Assembly (NCBI RefSeq): GCF_013215705.1
Contig: NZ_JABSQR010000032.1
Span: forward strand, 1-64,000
DNA: 64,000 nt
From: Moritella sp.
Lineage (GTDB): Bacteria; Pseudomonadota; Gammaproteobacteria; Enterobacterales; Moritellaceae
Direction of reading: 5' to 3'
Under the pieces are notes generated by a model that searched no databases, had not been told where the DNA came from, and was given only the letters and a program-made list of their open reading frames with translations. Both the position numbers and the translations under genes were made by a program. Shown piece after piece: positions 49,628 through 58,614 of this stretch (positions are counted from its first letter, which is position 1; each line of letters starts with the position of its first letter).

Positions 49628-50350
49628 TTACACTCCAGCAATGTTATGTTGCTCGAGTAATGATAACGATACGCCAGGATAGCGCCGTTTTAACGCTTCA
49701 AATAAGTCATCTAAATGCTCACTGTTCGCAAACGAAATGAAGAAGGTGGCTTCCACCAGTTGTTGCTCATGATCGTACCGCCGCAGATCACTGCGAGTCG
49801 TATGCTGGGTAAATATCTGTTGCAGTTCACTGATACTGACTTCACTTTCACCGTCATGTTGGTGGCGCAGTGATAAGAAAATACCTTTTTCACCATGATG
49901 CTCTGTTTTAGAGTGTTTGATAAAACTCACTAATATTAAAGTGGTAATACAAGCTGAGATGGCCGCCGTGGTTTGTCCTGCGCCAAGGGCAACCGCGATA
50001 CCAATATTTAGAAATAAATACAGCAGTTCTTCCGGCTCTTTAATTGGCGTACGAAAACGCACGATTGATAACGCCCCGACTAGCCCGAGTGCCAGTGCCA
50101 GAGATGCTTTCACAATGGAGATAATCAAAATAACGGTCAGCATCAGCAGCGGAAACAGGCGGGAGAAATCCTGGCGGTTACAAAACGAAGATGCAAAATA
50201 GCGGAAGTGCGCGCCAATTACGCAAGACAGCATGAAACCTATGACTAAGTTAAGTAATAATGGGGCGATCATGACACTAGCAAAAGGGAAAAACATGTCC
50301 TGAACTTCATTCGGTAAAAATGCCGCTATAGCGGGATTAATTGGCTCCAC
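49628..50350 (-). CDS. DUF4956 membrane protein
   Basis: First gene of the four-gene operon. I start at GTG 50350 because AAGGAG lies eight bases upstream, giving 240 residues. A TTG at 50425 is also open. Three to four membrane helices (from FASVMIAPLLLNLVIGFML, LLMLTVILIISIV, and ISACITTLILVSFI) surround the DUF4956 hallmark LGLVGALSIVRFRTPIKEPE. The C-terminal soluble part has a ferredoxin-like pattern. DUF4956, VTC and CotH genes are known neighbours in other bacteria; the function of the set is not established to my knowledge. Confidence 0.85.
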   Translation of the reverse strand: MEPINPAIAAFLPNEVQDMFFPFASVMIAPLLLNLVIGFMLSCVIGAHFRYFASSFCNRQDFSRLFPLLMLTVILIISIVKASLALALGLVGALSIVRFRTPIKEPEELLYLFLNIGIAVALGAGQTTAAISACITTLILVSFIKHSKTEHHGEKGIFLSLRHQHDGESEVSISELQQIFTQHTTRSDLRRYDHEQQLVEATFFISFANSEHLDDLFEALKRRYPGVSLSLLEQHNIAGV

Positions 50351-50593
50351 AAGAGACTCTCCTTGTATGTGGGGGGACGCATAAATGTAATTAATTTTTA
50401 TACTGTTACGATCCAGTGTAGGCAATATTTACTAGATTGATGGCAGGGTGAATATTATTTGCGTAAATTTTGTTGCGGTTGAGTTTGTTTACTGCCTCGA
50501 TATTCTGTTAAAATTGCCGATTGCGTTATATACAGCATTACCGCTATTTAGAGCATAGTCTTAAACGACTACTCAAACTGAGATCGAATCATC

Positions 50594-52414
50594 ATGACTG
50601 CATCCGTTTCTACCCTACCATCTGCTCAAGAAGTGCTTGAGCGTGTCTTTGGTTATCAACAATTCCGCATGGGTCAGGAAGAGGTGATCGCGCATGCAGT
50701 TGCCGGTCTCGATAGTCTGGTTATTATGCCTACTGGTGGCGGTAAGTCATTGTGTTATCAAGTGCCAGCATTGGTGCGTGGTGGTTTAACGATTGTACTT
50801 AGTCCATTAATCTCGTTAATGAAAGATCAGGTTGATGCCTTACGTGCCAGTGGCGTTGCCGCCGCGTATATGAATTCCAGTTTGGCGCGCCAAGAGTCAG
50901 CGCAAATTTATACTGATTTACAGAATAATCGCTTACAAGTTTTATATTTGTCGCCTGAACGTTTGATGGTAGGCGATTTTTTACAATATCTGCAGCAGTT
51001 TCCGATCAGTTTATTTGCCATTGATGAAGCCCACTGTATTTCTTCTTGGGGTCATGATTTTAGACCCGAATACAATGAGCTTGGTAAGTTAAAACAGTTA
51101 TTCCCGAACGTACCTATGATGGCTCTGACGGCGACAGCAGATGATGCCACCCGAGCTGATATTCTTAATCAATTACAAATGCATGAGCCGAAAGTGAGTA
51201 TGTCGAGTTTCGATAGACCGAATATTCGTTATTCACTGGTGGAAAAATTTAAAGCGTTAGATCAGCTAAAACGTTACGTGAAACTGCAAGATGGTGTCAG
51301 CGGTATCGTTTACTGCACCAGCCGTAAACGCGTCGAAGAAGTCGCCGAAGGCCTCGCTCGCGCTGGTTTTGATGCCAAACCTTATCATGCTGGTTTATCA
51401 CAACAAGAGCGCCAAGATACTCAAGAAACCTTTATCCGTGATGAACTTGATATCGTGGTGGCAACCGTCGCATTTGGTATGGGCATTAATAAACCGAATG
51501 TGCGTTTTGTGGTGCACTATGATCTGCCGAAAAATATTGAATCCTACTATCAAGAAACCGGCCGAGCTGGGCGTGATGGTTTGCCTGCAGAAGCGTTATT
51601 AATGTTTGATCCGGCCGATATTATGCGCGTGCGTTATATGGTCGAACAAACTGAAAACGAACAGCAGCAGCGTGTGGAAATGCATAAGCTCAATACCATG
51701 GTGGCATTTGCTGAAGCACAAACGTGTCGTCGTCAGGTATTACTCAACTATTTCGGTGAGTTTAATGATCGGTCATGTGGTAACTGCGATATTTGTTTAG
51801 ATCCGCCGAAACGTTATGACGGTGCTAAAGATGCACAGATGGCATTGTCGTGCGTGTATCGTGTTGGTCAGGCATTTGGTATGGCGTATGTTGTTGATGT
51901 ATTAAGAGGTTCGCAAAATCAACGGGTGAAAGAACGGGGGCACGACAAGTTATCGACGTTTGGTATTGGTAAACATAAATCGCAAGAGCATTGGCTAAGT
52001 GTGTTACGCCAACTCGTGCATAGCGGGTTATTATTACAAAATATTACCCGTAGTTCGGTATTACAATTAACAGAAGCGGCACGCCCGGTATTACGTGGTG
52101 AGCAAGCGCTAGAATTAGCTGAACCGCGATTACAGCCGATCACCAATGTCGATAAAGCGCCAAAACGAAGTAGTCGAATTGCTAACTTTAATTATGATCG
52201 CAAACTCTTTGCTGCGCTGCGTAAGTTACGTAAAGACATTGCTGACAGCGAAAACATTCCGCCGTATGTGGTGTTTAATGATGCGTCATTAGCGGAAATG
52301 GCGGAAATAAAACCACAGAATGATGCGGAAATGCTGGATATAAACGGTGTCGGTCATGTGAAGTTAGAACGCTTCGGCCGTCAATTTCTGACTAAAATAG
52401 CCGCTTACGATTAA
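50594..52414 (+). CDS. recQ: ATP-dependent DNA helicase RecQ
   Basis: A 3'-5' helicase of the RecF pathway. Motifs: [35 protein letters not shown], the [16 protein letters not shown] and [10 protein letters not shown] segments. The zinc site has four cysteines (AQTCRRQ ... RSCGNCDIC). RQC and C-terminal HRDC ([16 protein letters not shown]) domains are complete. The 606 residues match E. coli (609). Confidence 0.97.
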   Translation: MTASVSTLPSAQEVLERVFGYQQFRMGQEEVIAHAVAGLDSLVIMPTGGGKSLCYQVPALVRGGLTIVLSPLISLMKDQVDALRASGVAAAYMNSSLARQESAQIYTDLQNNRLQVLYLSPERLMVGDFLQYLQQFPISLFAIDEAHCISSWGHDFRPEYNELGKLKQLFPNVPMMALTATADDATRADILNQLQMHEPKVSMSSFDRPNIRYSLVEKFKALDQLKRYVKLQDGVSGIVYCTSRKRVEEVAEGLARAGFDAKPYHAGLSQQERQDTQETFIRDELDIVVATVAFGMGINKPNVRFVVHYDLPKNIESYYQETGRAGRDGLPAEALLMFDPADIMRVRYMVEQTENEQQQRVEMHKLNTMVAFAEAQTCRRQVLLNYFGEFNDRSCGNCDICLDPPKRYDGAKDAQMALSCVYRVGQAFGMAYVVDVLRGSQNQRVKERGHDKLSTFGIGKHKSQEHWLSVLRQLVHSGLLLQNITRSSVLQLTEAARPVLRGEQALELAEPRLQPITNVDKAPKRSSRIANFNYDRKLFAALRKLRKDIADSENIPPYVVFNDASLAEMAEIKPQNDAEMLDINGVGHVKLERFGRQFLTKIAAYD

Positions 52415-52434
52415 TAATAGTGAAGGATAACAAC

Positions 52435-52728
52435 ATGAACTGGACACTGGCAACGCAGCAAGCGACTGACAATATTTTGATGTTAGAACATGACGCATTG
52501 AATTTTGAGAATTTTACCACGTTGGCACCGACATTGGTGGCCCTATTAGCAGCGCGTGTTTGTGAAAAAAATTGGGGTGCTGATCGTCACGCTTGGGTAT
52601 TAGAATACCAAGATATTAATTTATTATTTGAATTTGAAGACTACACCTGCAGTGCATGGTTGGCGGTTGCCCGTGAAGAAGATCAGGGTATTCTCGTTGA
52701 AATAGCAGCAAAACTGGCACGCAGTTAG
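52435..52728 (+). CDS. DUF3630 family protein
   Basis: A 97-residue cytoplasmic protein behind recQ, as in Vibrio and Shewanella. The ATG at 52435 has AAGGA seven bases upstream; a GTG at 52420 would add five residues. Marks are AWVLEYQDINLLFEFEDYTC and SAWLA. Function unknown. It lies 20 bases after recQ and is probably co-transcribed. Confidence 0.8.
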   Translation: MNWTLATQQATDNILMLEHDALNFENFTTLAPTLVALLAARVCEKNWGADRHAWVLEYQDINLLFEFEDYTCSAWLAVAREEDQGILVEIAAKLARS

Positions 52729-52742
52729 TTTTTCCTCTGCCA

Positions 52743-53108
52743 TTAAAAATATTCTTCTTCGTTAAACCATAATTCCGCTTTTAACATTGTCGAGAAACTC
52801 TCGATGGTGATCGGGTTGATTGCGGCAATGCCCGCTGTAATGGCATGTAACCATTTAGGTTCTGCAATTAACGCTATTTTATGCCAGTATTGCCAATACT
52901 TTATCCCTATCATCGCATCATCGATCAAGGCATGCAGTTCGAACCCGGCAAAGTCATCGGCGAATATCACGCAAATATTCACTTGGGGATGCTGTTTTCG
53001 TATATCGCTAAGCACGGGTTCTAATACTGTTTCATAATCACTGTGGGTAATGGTCTGTGATAGGTTAATAAACAGGTTGGCTTCAGATAGATTGACGATA
53101 GTGATCAT
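52743..53108 (-). CDS. SpoIIAA-like (STAS-superfamily) protein
   Basis: A small soluble protein of the SpoIIAA-like family, which binds lipids or hydrophobic ligands. The family core FAGFELHALIDDAMIGIKYW, then KIALIAEPKWLHAIT, is clear. I start at ATG 53108 because GGAG lies six bases upstream, giving 121 residues; upstream ATGs at 53114 and 53147 are open. It converges with the DUF3630 gene, 14 bases apart. Confidence 0.75.
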   Translation of the reverse strand: MITIVNLSEANLFINLSQTITHSDYETVLEPVLSDIRKQHPQVNICVIFADDFAGFELHALIDDAMIGIKYWQYWHKIALIAEPKWLHAITAGIAAINPITIESFSTMLKAELWFNEEEYF

Positions 53109-53264
53109 GGACATCTCCGGGTGGCTGAATGTCCTTAATTGTTGCACTCATATTACATTAAGGCATTAATTAGGGGGTGCAAAGCGGCTAACATTCATGA
53201 CTATGCACTAATTATAGTCGCTTTTGCTGATTATTATTAATGTGTAGCGATTAGCCCAAGGTCG

Positions 53265-53396
53265 TTATCTACTCTTCACAATAAACATACTGATGATCAC
53301 GGTGGCAATCACACAGGTGAGGGCAATGACACTGATTGAGGCAATGCCGACAGTATCAGAAAAAAGATCGCCTAAAAGTTTAGTCCAAATTTCCAT
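53265..53396 (-). CDS. DUF3149-like single-helix membrane microprotein
   Basis: A 43-residue ORF starting MEIWTKLLGDLFSDTVGIAS, with one membrane helix (ISVIALTCVIATVIISMFIV) and a basic end (KSR). The pattern 'M-E-x-W-x-x-L-x-x-D-x-V-G' followed by one helix is that of DUF3149 proteins. A GAGG ribosome site precedes the ATG. It is the last backbone-like gene before the accessory region. Confidence 0.65.
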   Translation of the reverse strand: MEIWTKLLGDLFSDTVGIASISVIALTCVIATVIISMFIVKSR

Positions 53397-53612
53397 CGTG
53401 TTAATCCTCTATCAGTCATTAATCAGTATTATGTGAGTAAGTATATTAGTTACTTATTTATGGGTAATCATAGCAAGTTAAACAATCAACAAACTGATCC
53501 AGATCAGTGAATGGTTTTGTTACGGTTATGTTATTTTTAAACTGTGATAGCGATGAGTTTTTGCATTCTTATCTGGCTTGGGTATACCTCCTTTCACTTG
53601 AAAACGGCGGCT

Positions 53613-53798
53613 ACAATTTGCATGGGTTCCCTCAAACCACACTCAATTGAGTGTGTTAGCGTATTGTTTATAATTTCTATCTTACTTTTGATGTGTTCCA
53701 TGCCGCCAATTCCCTACAAAAACAGAGTCAAAAATCAAACTTAACGCAATGAGTTTTCGTTCTATTGTTGCCGCTTAATTGATGGGGTAATGAGACCT
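53613..53798 (+). repeat. Left copy of a multi-block island-boundary repeat (attachment-site candidate)
   Basis: Three blocks recur in the same order and direction at 59780-59997. Block 1 is ACAATTTGCATGGGTTCCCT + CAAACCA (25 of 27 identical), followed by a hairpin (ACACTCAATTGAGTGT here). Block 2 is GCCGCCAATTCCCTACAAAAA (53702-53722). Block 3 is TTGATGGGGTAATGAGACCT (53779-53798). The sequence between blocks is diverged, and the hairpin differs in sequence but not in place. The rest of 53397-53981 shows no gene. Confidence 0.7.
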
Positions 53799-53981
53799 TG
53801 ATACAGAGATTTGATTGATATCAAAAGAGGTGGTGTTTGGATATGAATGCTATCAAAACACACTAAAAGGTTGTCCTATGACACTAAAATGCAATCAATC
53901 GCGTTGAATATTCAAGGGTAAGTCTCTATACTCCACACAAACGTATAGTTTTTTAGTGATATTTAAATTTAAGGAAAATAA

Positions 53982-54548
53982 ATGATTAACCATGATGTTT
54001 TTGCTAAAGCGTTATTACAGCGAGCGAACGACTCTGGGTTAGCCGTATGTAACTTAAAACTACAAAAATTAGCGTATTATTGCCAAGGCTATCACCTAGC
54101 TGTACATAAGGCTGCATTGTTTAACGCCCCTGTTAAAGCATGGCAGCACGGTCCCGTTGTTACTGGGATATACCATGAATACAGCCATTTTGGTAACTGT
54201 CATATTACAATCCCTACTGGTCAAGATTTCACTGCGGGATTGACAGAGCAAGCGTTACAAATAATGGATTTTGTTATTACTAAATTTGGTCAAATTGGTG
54301 CGTGGACTTTACGCAATCAAACGCATCAGGAACAACCTTGGTTATCTCACTATGATGCAGATAAGCGGGAAGCGGATAAACAAGAGATCACCCAAATAGA
54401 ATTAACGGATTTTTTTAATATGGAGGTTGCTAATATGCAGGATGCTACTTTTGCTAAAATTCTAGACTCAATTGATGATGATTATATCTCAATGCCTGAT
54501 ACTGTAAGCAATGCTGATGAATTTTGTGCATGGATTAAGAGCTTGTAA
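53982..54548 (+). CDS. Panacea-domain (DUF4065/SocA-like) antitoxin
   Basis: The N-terminal Panacea domain is clear: NLKLQKLAYYCQGYHLAVH, then FNAPVKAWQHGPVVTGIYHEY. Panacea proteins neutralise many unrelated toxins and are usually encoded next to them. It has 188 residues with a good ribosome site (AAGGAAAATAA before ATG). The next gene begins directly after its stop codon, so translation is probably coupled. The C-terminal part (from about residue 125) is less conserved and may be the toxin-specific portion. Confidence 0.85.
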   Translation: MINHDVFAKALLQRANDSGLAVCNLKLQKLAYYCQGYHLAVHKAALFNAPVKAWQHGPVVTGIYHEYSHFGNCHITIPTGQDFTAGLTEQALQIMDFVITKFGQIGAWTLRNQTHQEQPWLSHYDADKREADKQEITQIELTDFFNMEVANMQDATFAKILDSIDDDYISMPDTVSNADEFCAWIKSL

Positions 54549-54965
54549 ATGGAACATCAAGTTAAATATGGAACTGGGTTTGTCAAAGCGCTTCAAACTT
54601 TAGATAACAAAGTATTGAAAAAATTGTATGCTAACTTTGTTGTTCCGATTCAAAATGGTTTAACGCCACCAGAAGAGTTAGAAGGTAAATATAAGCCCAG
54701 TTGGGAAGTGAAATATTCTCAATCGATAATACAAGACGCTTTTATGAAAGAAGCTGTGAAGTATAATCTACATCATTACCATTTTGGCTACCATTTTTAT
54801 AAAGATGGTAATGACCCTGATTATGACGGACATGTGTCAGATGGAATTATCCACACTCGAATTGAGGTGGAAGATAAAGTTACCAGACATATTATTACTG
54901 AATTATGTTTAGATCACTCACCATTCAAAATTCCTTTTGATACAGCGTTTGATAAAGCTGTATAG
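54549..54965 (+). CDS. Probable toxin partner of the Panacea antitoxin
   Basis: A 138-residue soluble protein whose start codon abuts the antitoxin stop. Conserved-looking polar residues cluster in the C-terminal half: HHYHFGYHFYKDG, DYDGHVSDGIIHTRI and HIITELCLDHSPFKIPFD. The His-rich HxH...SD..IHTRI layout faintly resembles RelE/YafO-type mRNA interferases, but I could not confirm that. Assignment as toxin is from gene order. A terminator hairpin lies just behind it. Confidence 0.6.
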   Translation: MEHQVKYGTGFVKALQTLDNKVLKKLYANFVVPIQNGLTPPEELEGKYKPSWEVKYSQSIIQDAFMKEAVKYNLHHYHFGYHFYKDGNDPDYDGHVSDGIIHTRIEVEDKVTRHIITELCLDHSPFKIPFDTAFDKAV

Positions 54966-54966
54966 A

Positions 54967-54995
54967 TAAAAAGGCCGCTACAAGCGGCTTTTTTT
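54967..54995. terminator. Bidirectional terminator between toxin gene and integrase remnant
   Basis: A GCCGC-TACAA-GCGGC stem extended by A/T and G-T pairs, with T-runs on both strands. It sits 2 bases after the toxin stop and overlaps the end of the broken integrase on the other strand. Confidence 0.75.
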
Positions 54996-55566
54996 ATGCC
55001 TCGATTTCTGCCAACGGATTCAATCTTACCGCATCTTCTAAATGGTCAGGCGCAAAGTGCGAATATTTCATGGTATCCACAATTGAAGCGTGTCCAAGTA
55101 TACGTTGCAGCACCAAAATATTACCCCCGTTCATCATAAAGTGACTCGCAAAAGTATGACGTAATACATGTGTCATTTGACCTGCTGGTAATTTTATCTT
55201 GGTATTTTTTATTGCAGTTCTGAATGTGGAATCATTACAGCTTTTCGGGAATAGTTTTCCCGTTCGCTTGGGTATCTGTTTTGATAACGCGGTTAATATC
55301 GGCACTGAGCGCGGTTTGTTACCTTTGGTACTGACGAATGTAACAATGTTATTTGCGATATGTTCACGGCGAAGATTTACAGCTTCACCTCATCGGCAAC
55401 CTGTACTTAAACATATTTGTGTAATGACTTGTACATTTTTGTTGTGTGCCTTGCTGAGTGTTTCGAGTAGGTTTATTACTTGCTCAGGTTGCAAAAAAAA
55501 CATTTCAGATTGCTTATGTTTTAGCATTCTAACCCCTTCAATTGGATTGCCCATGATCTTTGATAA
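54994..55566 (-). pseudogene. Truncated P2-type integrase with internal deletion and stop
   Basis: The C-terminal two thirds of a tyrosine integrase nearly identical to the intact one at 60798-61784. The catalytic end is kept (THVLRHTFASHFMM, LGHASIVDTMKYSH). Three lesions are visible. The 5' third is gone. LSKIMGNP is fused in frame to IEGVRML, deleting the stretch between two GNP-coding repeats. The codon of Trp in GCRWGEA has become TGA (55390-55392). A 103-residue downstream ORF remains but lacks the first catalytic Arg. Confidence 0.9.
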
Positions 55567-55567
55567 T

Positions 55568-55936
55568 TATTGCCGCGTGGTTTGGGCGGCGGGTAATGGC
55601 AGACATAAAAAAGCACTGAAAACGATTAACGAAGAAGTGGCGGAATATGGCAGCACGGGGGCGGGTAAAGCAACGGGTTACTTCGGTAAATTACTCAGGC
55701 TATCGCGCGCTTACGGTATCCATACCATCAATGTTTTTCAACGTGGTCAGGAAGTCAGTAAAACCATTATAGATAACTGCGAGTTCGCTTGTATCATGAT
55801 GCAAAAAACGCCCAAATCAGCCAAGTACCTTGATGAACTAACAGGAGTTCCGGTTAAAGAAATAATCGAACTACGAAAGTTTGATTACATCCTGCAACAA
55901 GGCCGCGATTACACGAAAGGTAAAATTAGATGGTAA
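55568..55936 (+). pseudogene. C-terminal fragment of a P-loop ATPase (HerA/FtsK-like)
   Basis: About 122 codons without a native start, joined to the broken integrase. Readable segments are NEEVAEYGSTGAGKATGYFG, the helix LLRLSRAYGIHTINVFQRGQ followed by EVSKTIIDNCE, and AKYLDELTG. The 'Q-R-x-Q-x-V-S-K-x-I-x-x-N' stretch resembles the sensor region of HerA/FtsK-type packaging or DNA-pumping ATPases, including those of tailless marine phages. Walker A would lie in the missing N-terminal part. The exact family is uncertain. Confidence 0.5.
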
Positions 55937-56265
55937 AAAGTTCCGCTTCAATGCGAGAATTTTATCTTTAAATAGACCCATAGTGCGATCACTCACAATC
56001 TGATCAAAGCGTGTCAGTCATTTGGGGTTGTTTCGCAAAAATCGGATTAACTGGCGTATGGCAAAACCTTGATTAGCAAAACGCAAGATTTGACCTAATT
56101 CTATTCTTGACCGCAGGGCTACGGAAACAGGAAAGGACAAGTGGTGAGCTATGCAGGGCGTGAGTTAAAATGCTACTTGCTTTGGCTGCTCTATTTGGCG
56201 TAAAAAAAGTAGCTTTGTGATATAGTTTAAACATGTAAATTAAATAATAAAGTAGCTGTAGTGCA
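55937..56265. other. Gene-free stretch upstream of the sce7726-type gene
   Basis: No ORF of note. The end (56215-56235, TTGTGATATAGTTTAAAC) is AT-rich and may carry the promoter of the next gene. No repeat with the flanking blocks was found. Confidence 0.5.
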
Positions 56266-56961
56266 ATGGGACTAGAGATTGATATTAAATCGATAGTATT
56301 AAACTATTTGATTGAAAAACAAATGATTAGCTCTAATGATTTAGTTATCAACGAGTTTACGTATGGTAATTTTTCAAGGCGTGTTGATTTAGCTTTCATT
56401 AAGAATAATGAGATTTATGGTATTGAAATTAAAAGCGAATTTGACACTTTGAATCGTCTTGATGGTCAAGTAAAAGAGTACCTAAAAGTGTTCGATAAAG
56501 TCATTGTGGCTGTCGCTACAAAACATTTAGAACACGCCTTGAAGCTTTTACCTGAATCTGTTGCTCTGTGGGAGTTCAATGGGGAAAGATTGAAGGTCGT
56601 ACGTCGAGGTAGAAAGGTAAAAATAAGAGATAAATCGACCTTTATCGACGTTATGAGAGTTGCTGATTTAATTAAAGTCTCTAATGGTTTTGGTTTGAGC
56701 TATGAGACAAAGAACAGGCACGAATTATCAAAAATTGTGTCTAATCTGCCTGTAACTAAGTTGAGAGAAGCTGCATTTAAAGCGCTTTTCAGTCGTTACT
56801 CTGATGGTGTAAGACTGTTCTTCAGTAATGTGAAACACAGAAGGGTAGAGAATGGTGATTTAACAACCTTATCTCTTAATAGAAAAGAGCCAACTAGCCG
56901 AGATTTATCTGACATTCTTGAAGACTTAAACAAGAATCTATTCGAATTGTCTCTAAGCTAG
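56266..56961 (+). CDS. sce7726-type PD-(D/E)XK nuclease-like protein
   Basis: The N-terminal 130 residues show the restriction-endonuclease-fold pattern: Asp in RRVDLAFIKNN, then YGIEIKSEFDTL (E-x-K) and a downstream Gln/Lys helix (GQVKEYLKVFDKVIVAVA). This fits the sce7726 family, small nuclease-like proteins common in mobile islands. A C-terminal helical part of unknown role follows. It has 231 residues. It stands alone on the + strand, convergent with the beta/ImmA operon. The target is unknown. Confidence 0.65.
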   Translation: MGLEIDIKSIVLNYLIEKQMISSNDLVINEFTYGNFSRRVDLAFIKNNEIYGIEIKSEFDTLNRLDGQVKEYLKVFDKVIVAVATKHLEHALKLLPESVALWEFNGERLKVVRRGRKVKIRDKSTFIDVMRVADLIKVSNGFGLSYETKNRHELSKIVSNLPVTKLREAAFKALFSRYSDGVRLFFSNVKHRRVENGDLTTLSLNRKEPTSRDLSDILEDLNKNLFELSLS

Positions 56962-56985
56962 TCCTATCTCGGTCAGTAAATACAA

Positions 56986-58110
56986 CTAATCTTCCCAATC
57001 TTCCTCAGTATCAAGTACGTCAAAGTCACACAAGTAATGCAGTTGTTGGTACAGGTGGATATTGATCCTAACAGCGGTAGCTCTATTTGCAGACGTTATA
57101 CAGTACTTATCGCGAAGCTCTGCCGTTTTTTCGATCATTTGTACCCCCCATAAACGTAGATTCGGGTTCCAATAATCACTTTTTACAATTTCTTTAGCTG
57201 CCTCTTTATACATAGTGTGCCTTTCTAATTCCGGCACATTACTAGAGTCTTGAAACTCTTTCCGCACGTATCGCCAATCATTTTTTAAAGGATAATCTAT
57301 TCTTGCCGGTGGGAGGCCTCCACCACCACTAGTTTTGTTTGCTCTAGCACTTCCTCGGTCAGAGTAAATAACTCGAACTTTTTCACACAGTTTACAAACG
57401 GTAGTGTGTAATTGCCTTTCGTAGATAGGTAACTCACCTCTATATGTTCCACTAAAACTCGAGGGAAATGAGGATGCTGAGATTGAAAATATCGCGTTAG
57501 GAAGGAAGTTGCTAAGTCTTGAAACCAACATGCCATATTGCTCACTCTGAAGTACATCATTACGTTTGATATCTTCAAAATCTAGCAATATTAGTAAGTC
57601 CTTAATTTTATTCTCGCTCAGAGTTCTGATAATGGTGTTAATTTTATCGGCACCATCTTTTTTGATTTTGAGTCGAACGACTAACCCTCTATTCAGAGAT
57701 GATAGTGAATGAACTTGTTGACTTATTTGTTCAAGACTATCAGTTTGTAGAGTAGGAAGGACAGTATCATCTAATTTTGTAATGTATTTAACCCAATTTT
57801 CATAGCCATTTTTTGGATTGAGTAATGTATGTACTTCTTTGAATACAGCTCTTTGACTATCAGGATCAGCTAAGTATTTTTTGTTTTTAAGGACAAAATC
57901 ACTGTCAATATCAGCAATCCATGGGCGTGAGCCTATAGACAGCTCAATTCTAGAAATTGTCTTATCAAGAGTTTTAGAACTTACCCACCCCTTCAGTGGA
58001 AATAGCGGTAATAGCAGGTTCTTATCTTTATCTGGCAACTGTTCTAATGCACTCATTTCTGCCGTACTAATAGCCAGTATCGGTAAGTAATTATAGCTTT
58101 TATCTATCAT
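56986..58110 (-). CDS. Beta family protein (phage T4 beta-like)
   Basis: The N-terminus (YLPILAISTAEMSALEQLPD, then LLPLFPLKGW) and strands such as GLVVRLKIKK and LLILLDFEDI fit the 'beta family' with its TIM-barrel-like repeat of strands. A 'WRYVRKEF' and a late 'WNPNLRLWGVQMIEKTA' are also typical. It has 374 residues. It is the third gene of an operon behind the ImmA/IrrE peptidase, with a 6-base gap. The molecular role of this family is not known to me. Confidence 0.65.
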   Translation of the reverse strand: MIDKSYNYLPILAISTAEMSALEQLPDKDKNLLLPLFPLKGWVSSKTLDKTISRIELSIGSRPWIADIDSDFVLKNKKYLADPDSQRAVFKEVHTLLNPKNGYENWVKYITKLDDTVLPTLQTDSLEQISQQVHSLSSLNRGLVVRLKIKKDGADKINTIIRTLSENKIKDLLILLDFEDIKRNDVLQSEQYGMLVSRLSNFLPNAIFSISASSFPSSFSGTYRGELPIYERQLHTTVCKLCEKVRVIYSDRGSARANKTSGGGGLPPARIDYPLKNDWRYVRKEFQDSSNVPELERHTMYKEAAKEIVKSDYWNPNLRLWGVQMIEKTAELRDKYCITSANRATAVRINIHLYQQLHYLCDFDVLDTEEDWED

Positions 58111-58116
58111 TGGATG

Positions 58117-58614
58117 TTACTCAACATTGAGTCTGTTTTTTAATGCAATCTTCGATACTTCCAAACTTTCAGCTACTGCTTCATAAAGCCGTTCAGCTTT
58201 ATGCTCCTCAGCTTTTTCGTTCATAAGATCTTGAACAATACCCATAGGCATTAGAATATCTGCAGCTAGTGCATCTGCTTCTCGTTCTATTTTATTTGGT
58301 AGATGAGAACGGTATAAGGGGGTATCTTGGATGCCATCTTTTAGCAAGTGACGATGGAGAAGAAAGTGAGCTATTTCATGAGCTATCGTGTAGCGTTGTC
58401 TAGCCTTTACATCATGGCTGTTTACACGAATCGTTACTACACCAGCTACTTCTCTAATTTCACCTGCTAAGTTTCCTTTTAGAGTGGCTTTCTTTAGTAC
58501 TATACCGAAACTTTTTGCTAGCTTACCTACAGCAATAGGATAGCTGTGCTGACAATCTGAAATTATTCTTCTTTGCTCTTCTGTGATTCTCTTCCACTCA
58601 AATGACTTTGTCAT
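58117..58614 (-). CDS. ImmA/IrrE-family zinc metallopeptidase
   Basis: The zinc motif HEIAHFLLH (HExxH) sits mid-protein, with the third ligand Glu in EREADALAADILMP, both hallmark positions of ImmA/IrrE. Such proteases cleave repressors or regulators on a signal. ATG 58614 (AAGGAAAAGAAC before it) gives 165 residues; a longer in-frame reading runs into the upstream gene. It overlaps the membrane-protein gene by 17 bases. No XRE-type repressor partner is encoded next to it, which is unusual. Confidence 0.88.
   Translation of the reverse strand: MTKSFEWKRITEEQRRIISDCQHSYPIAVGKLAKSFGIVLKKATLKGNLAGEIREVAGVVTIRVNSHDVKARQRYTIAHEIAHFLLHRHLLKDGIQDTPLYRSHLPNKIEREADALAADILMPMGIVQDLMNEKAEEHKAERLYEAVAESLEVSKIALKNRLNVE

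Noticed and set aside
53613-53640. tRNA or tmRNA 3' end (GGGTTCCCT...CCA) at the boundary repeat
   Set aside because: GGTTC and CCA occur, but no acceptor, D- or anticodon arms can be built around them.
55199-55567. N-terminal part of a 245-residue + strand ORF
   Set aside because: It reads through the antisense of the broken integrase. Only the part from 55568 looks like protein.
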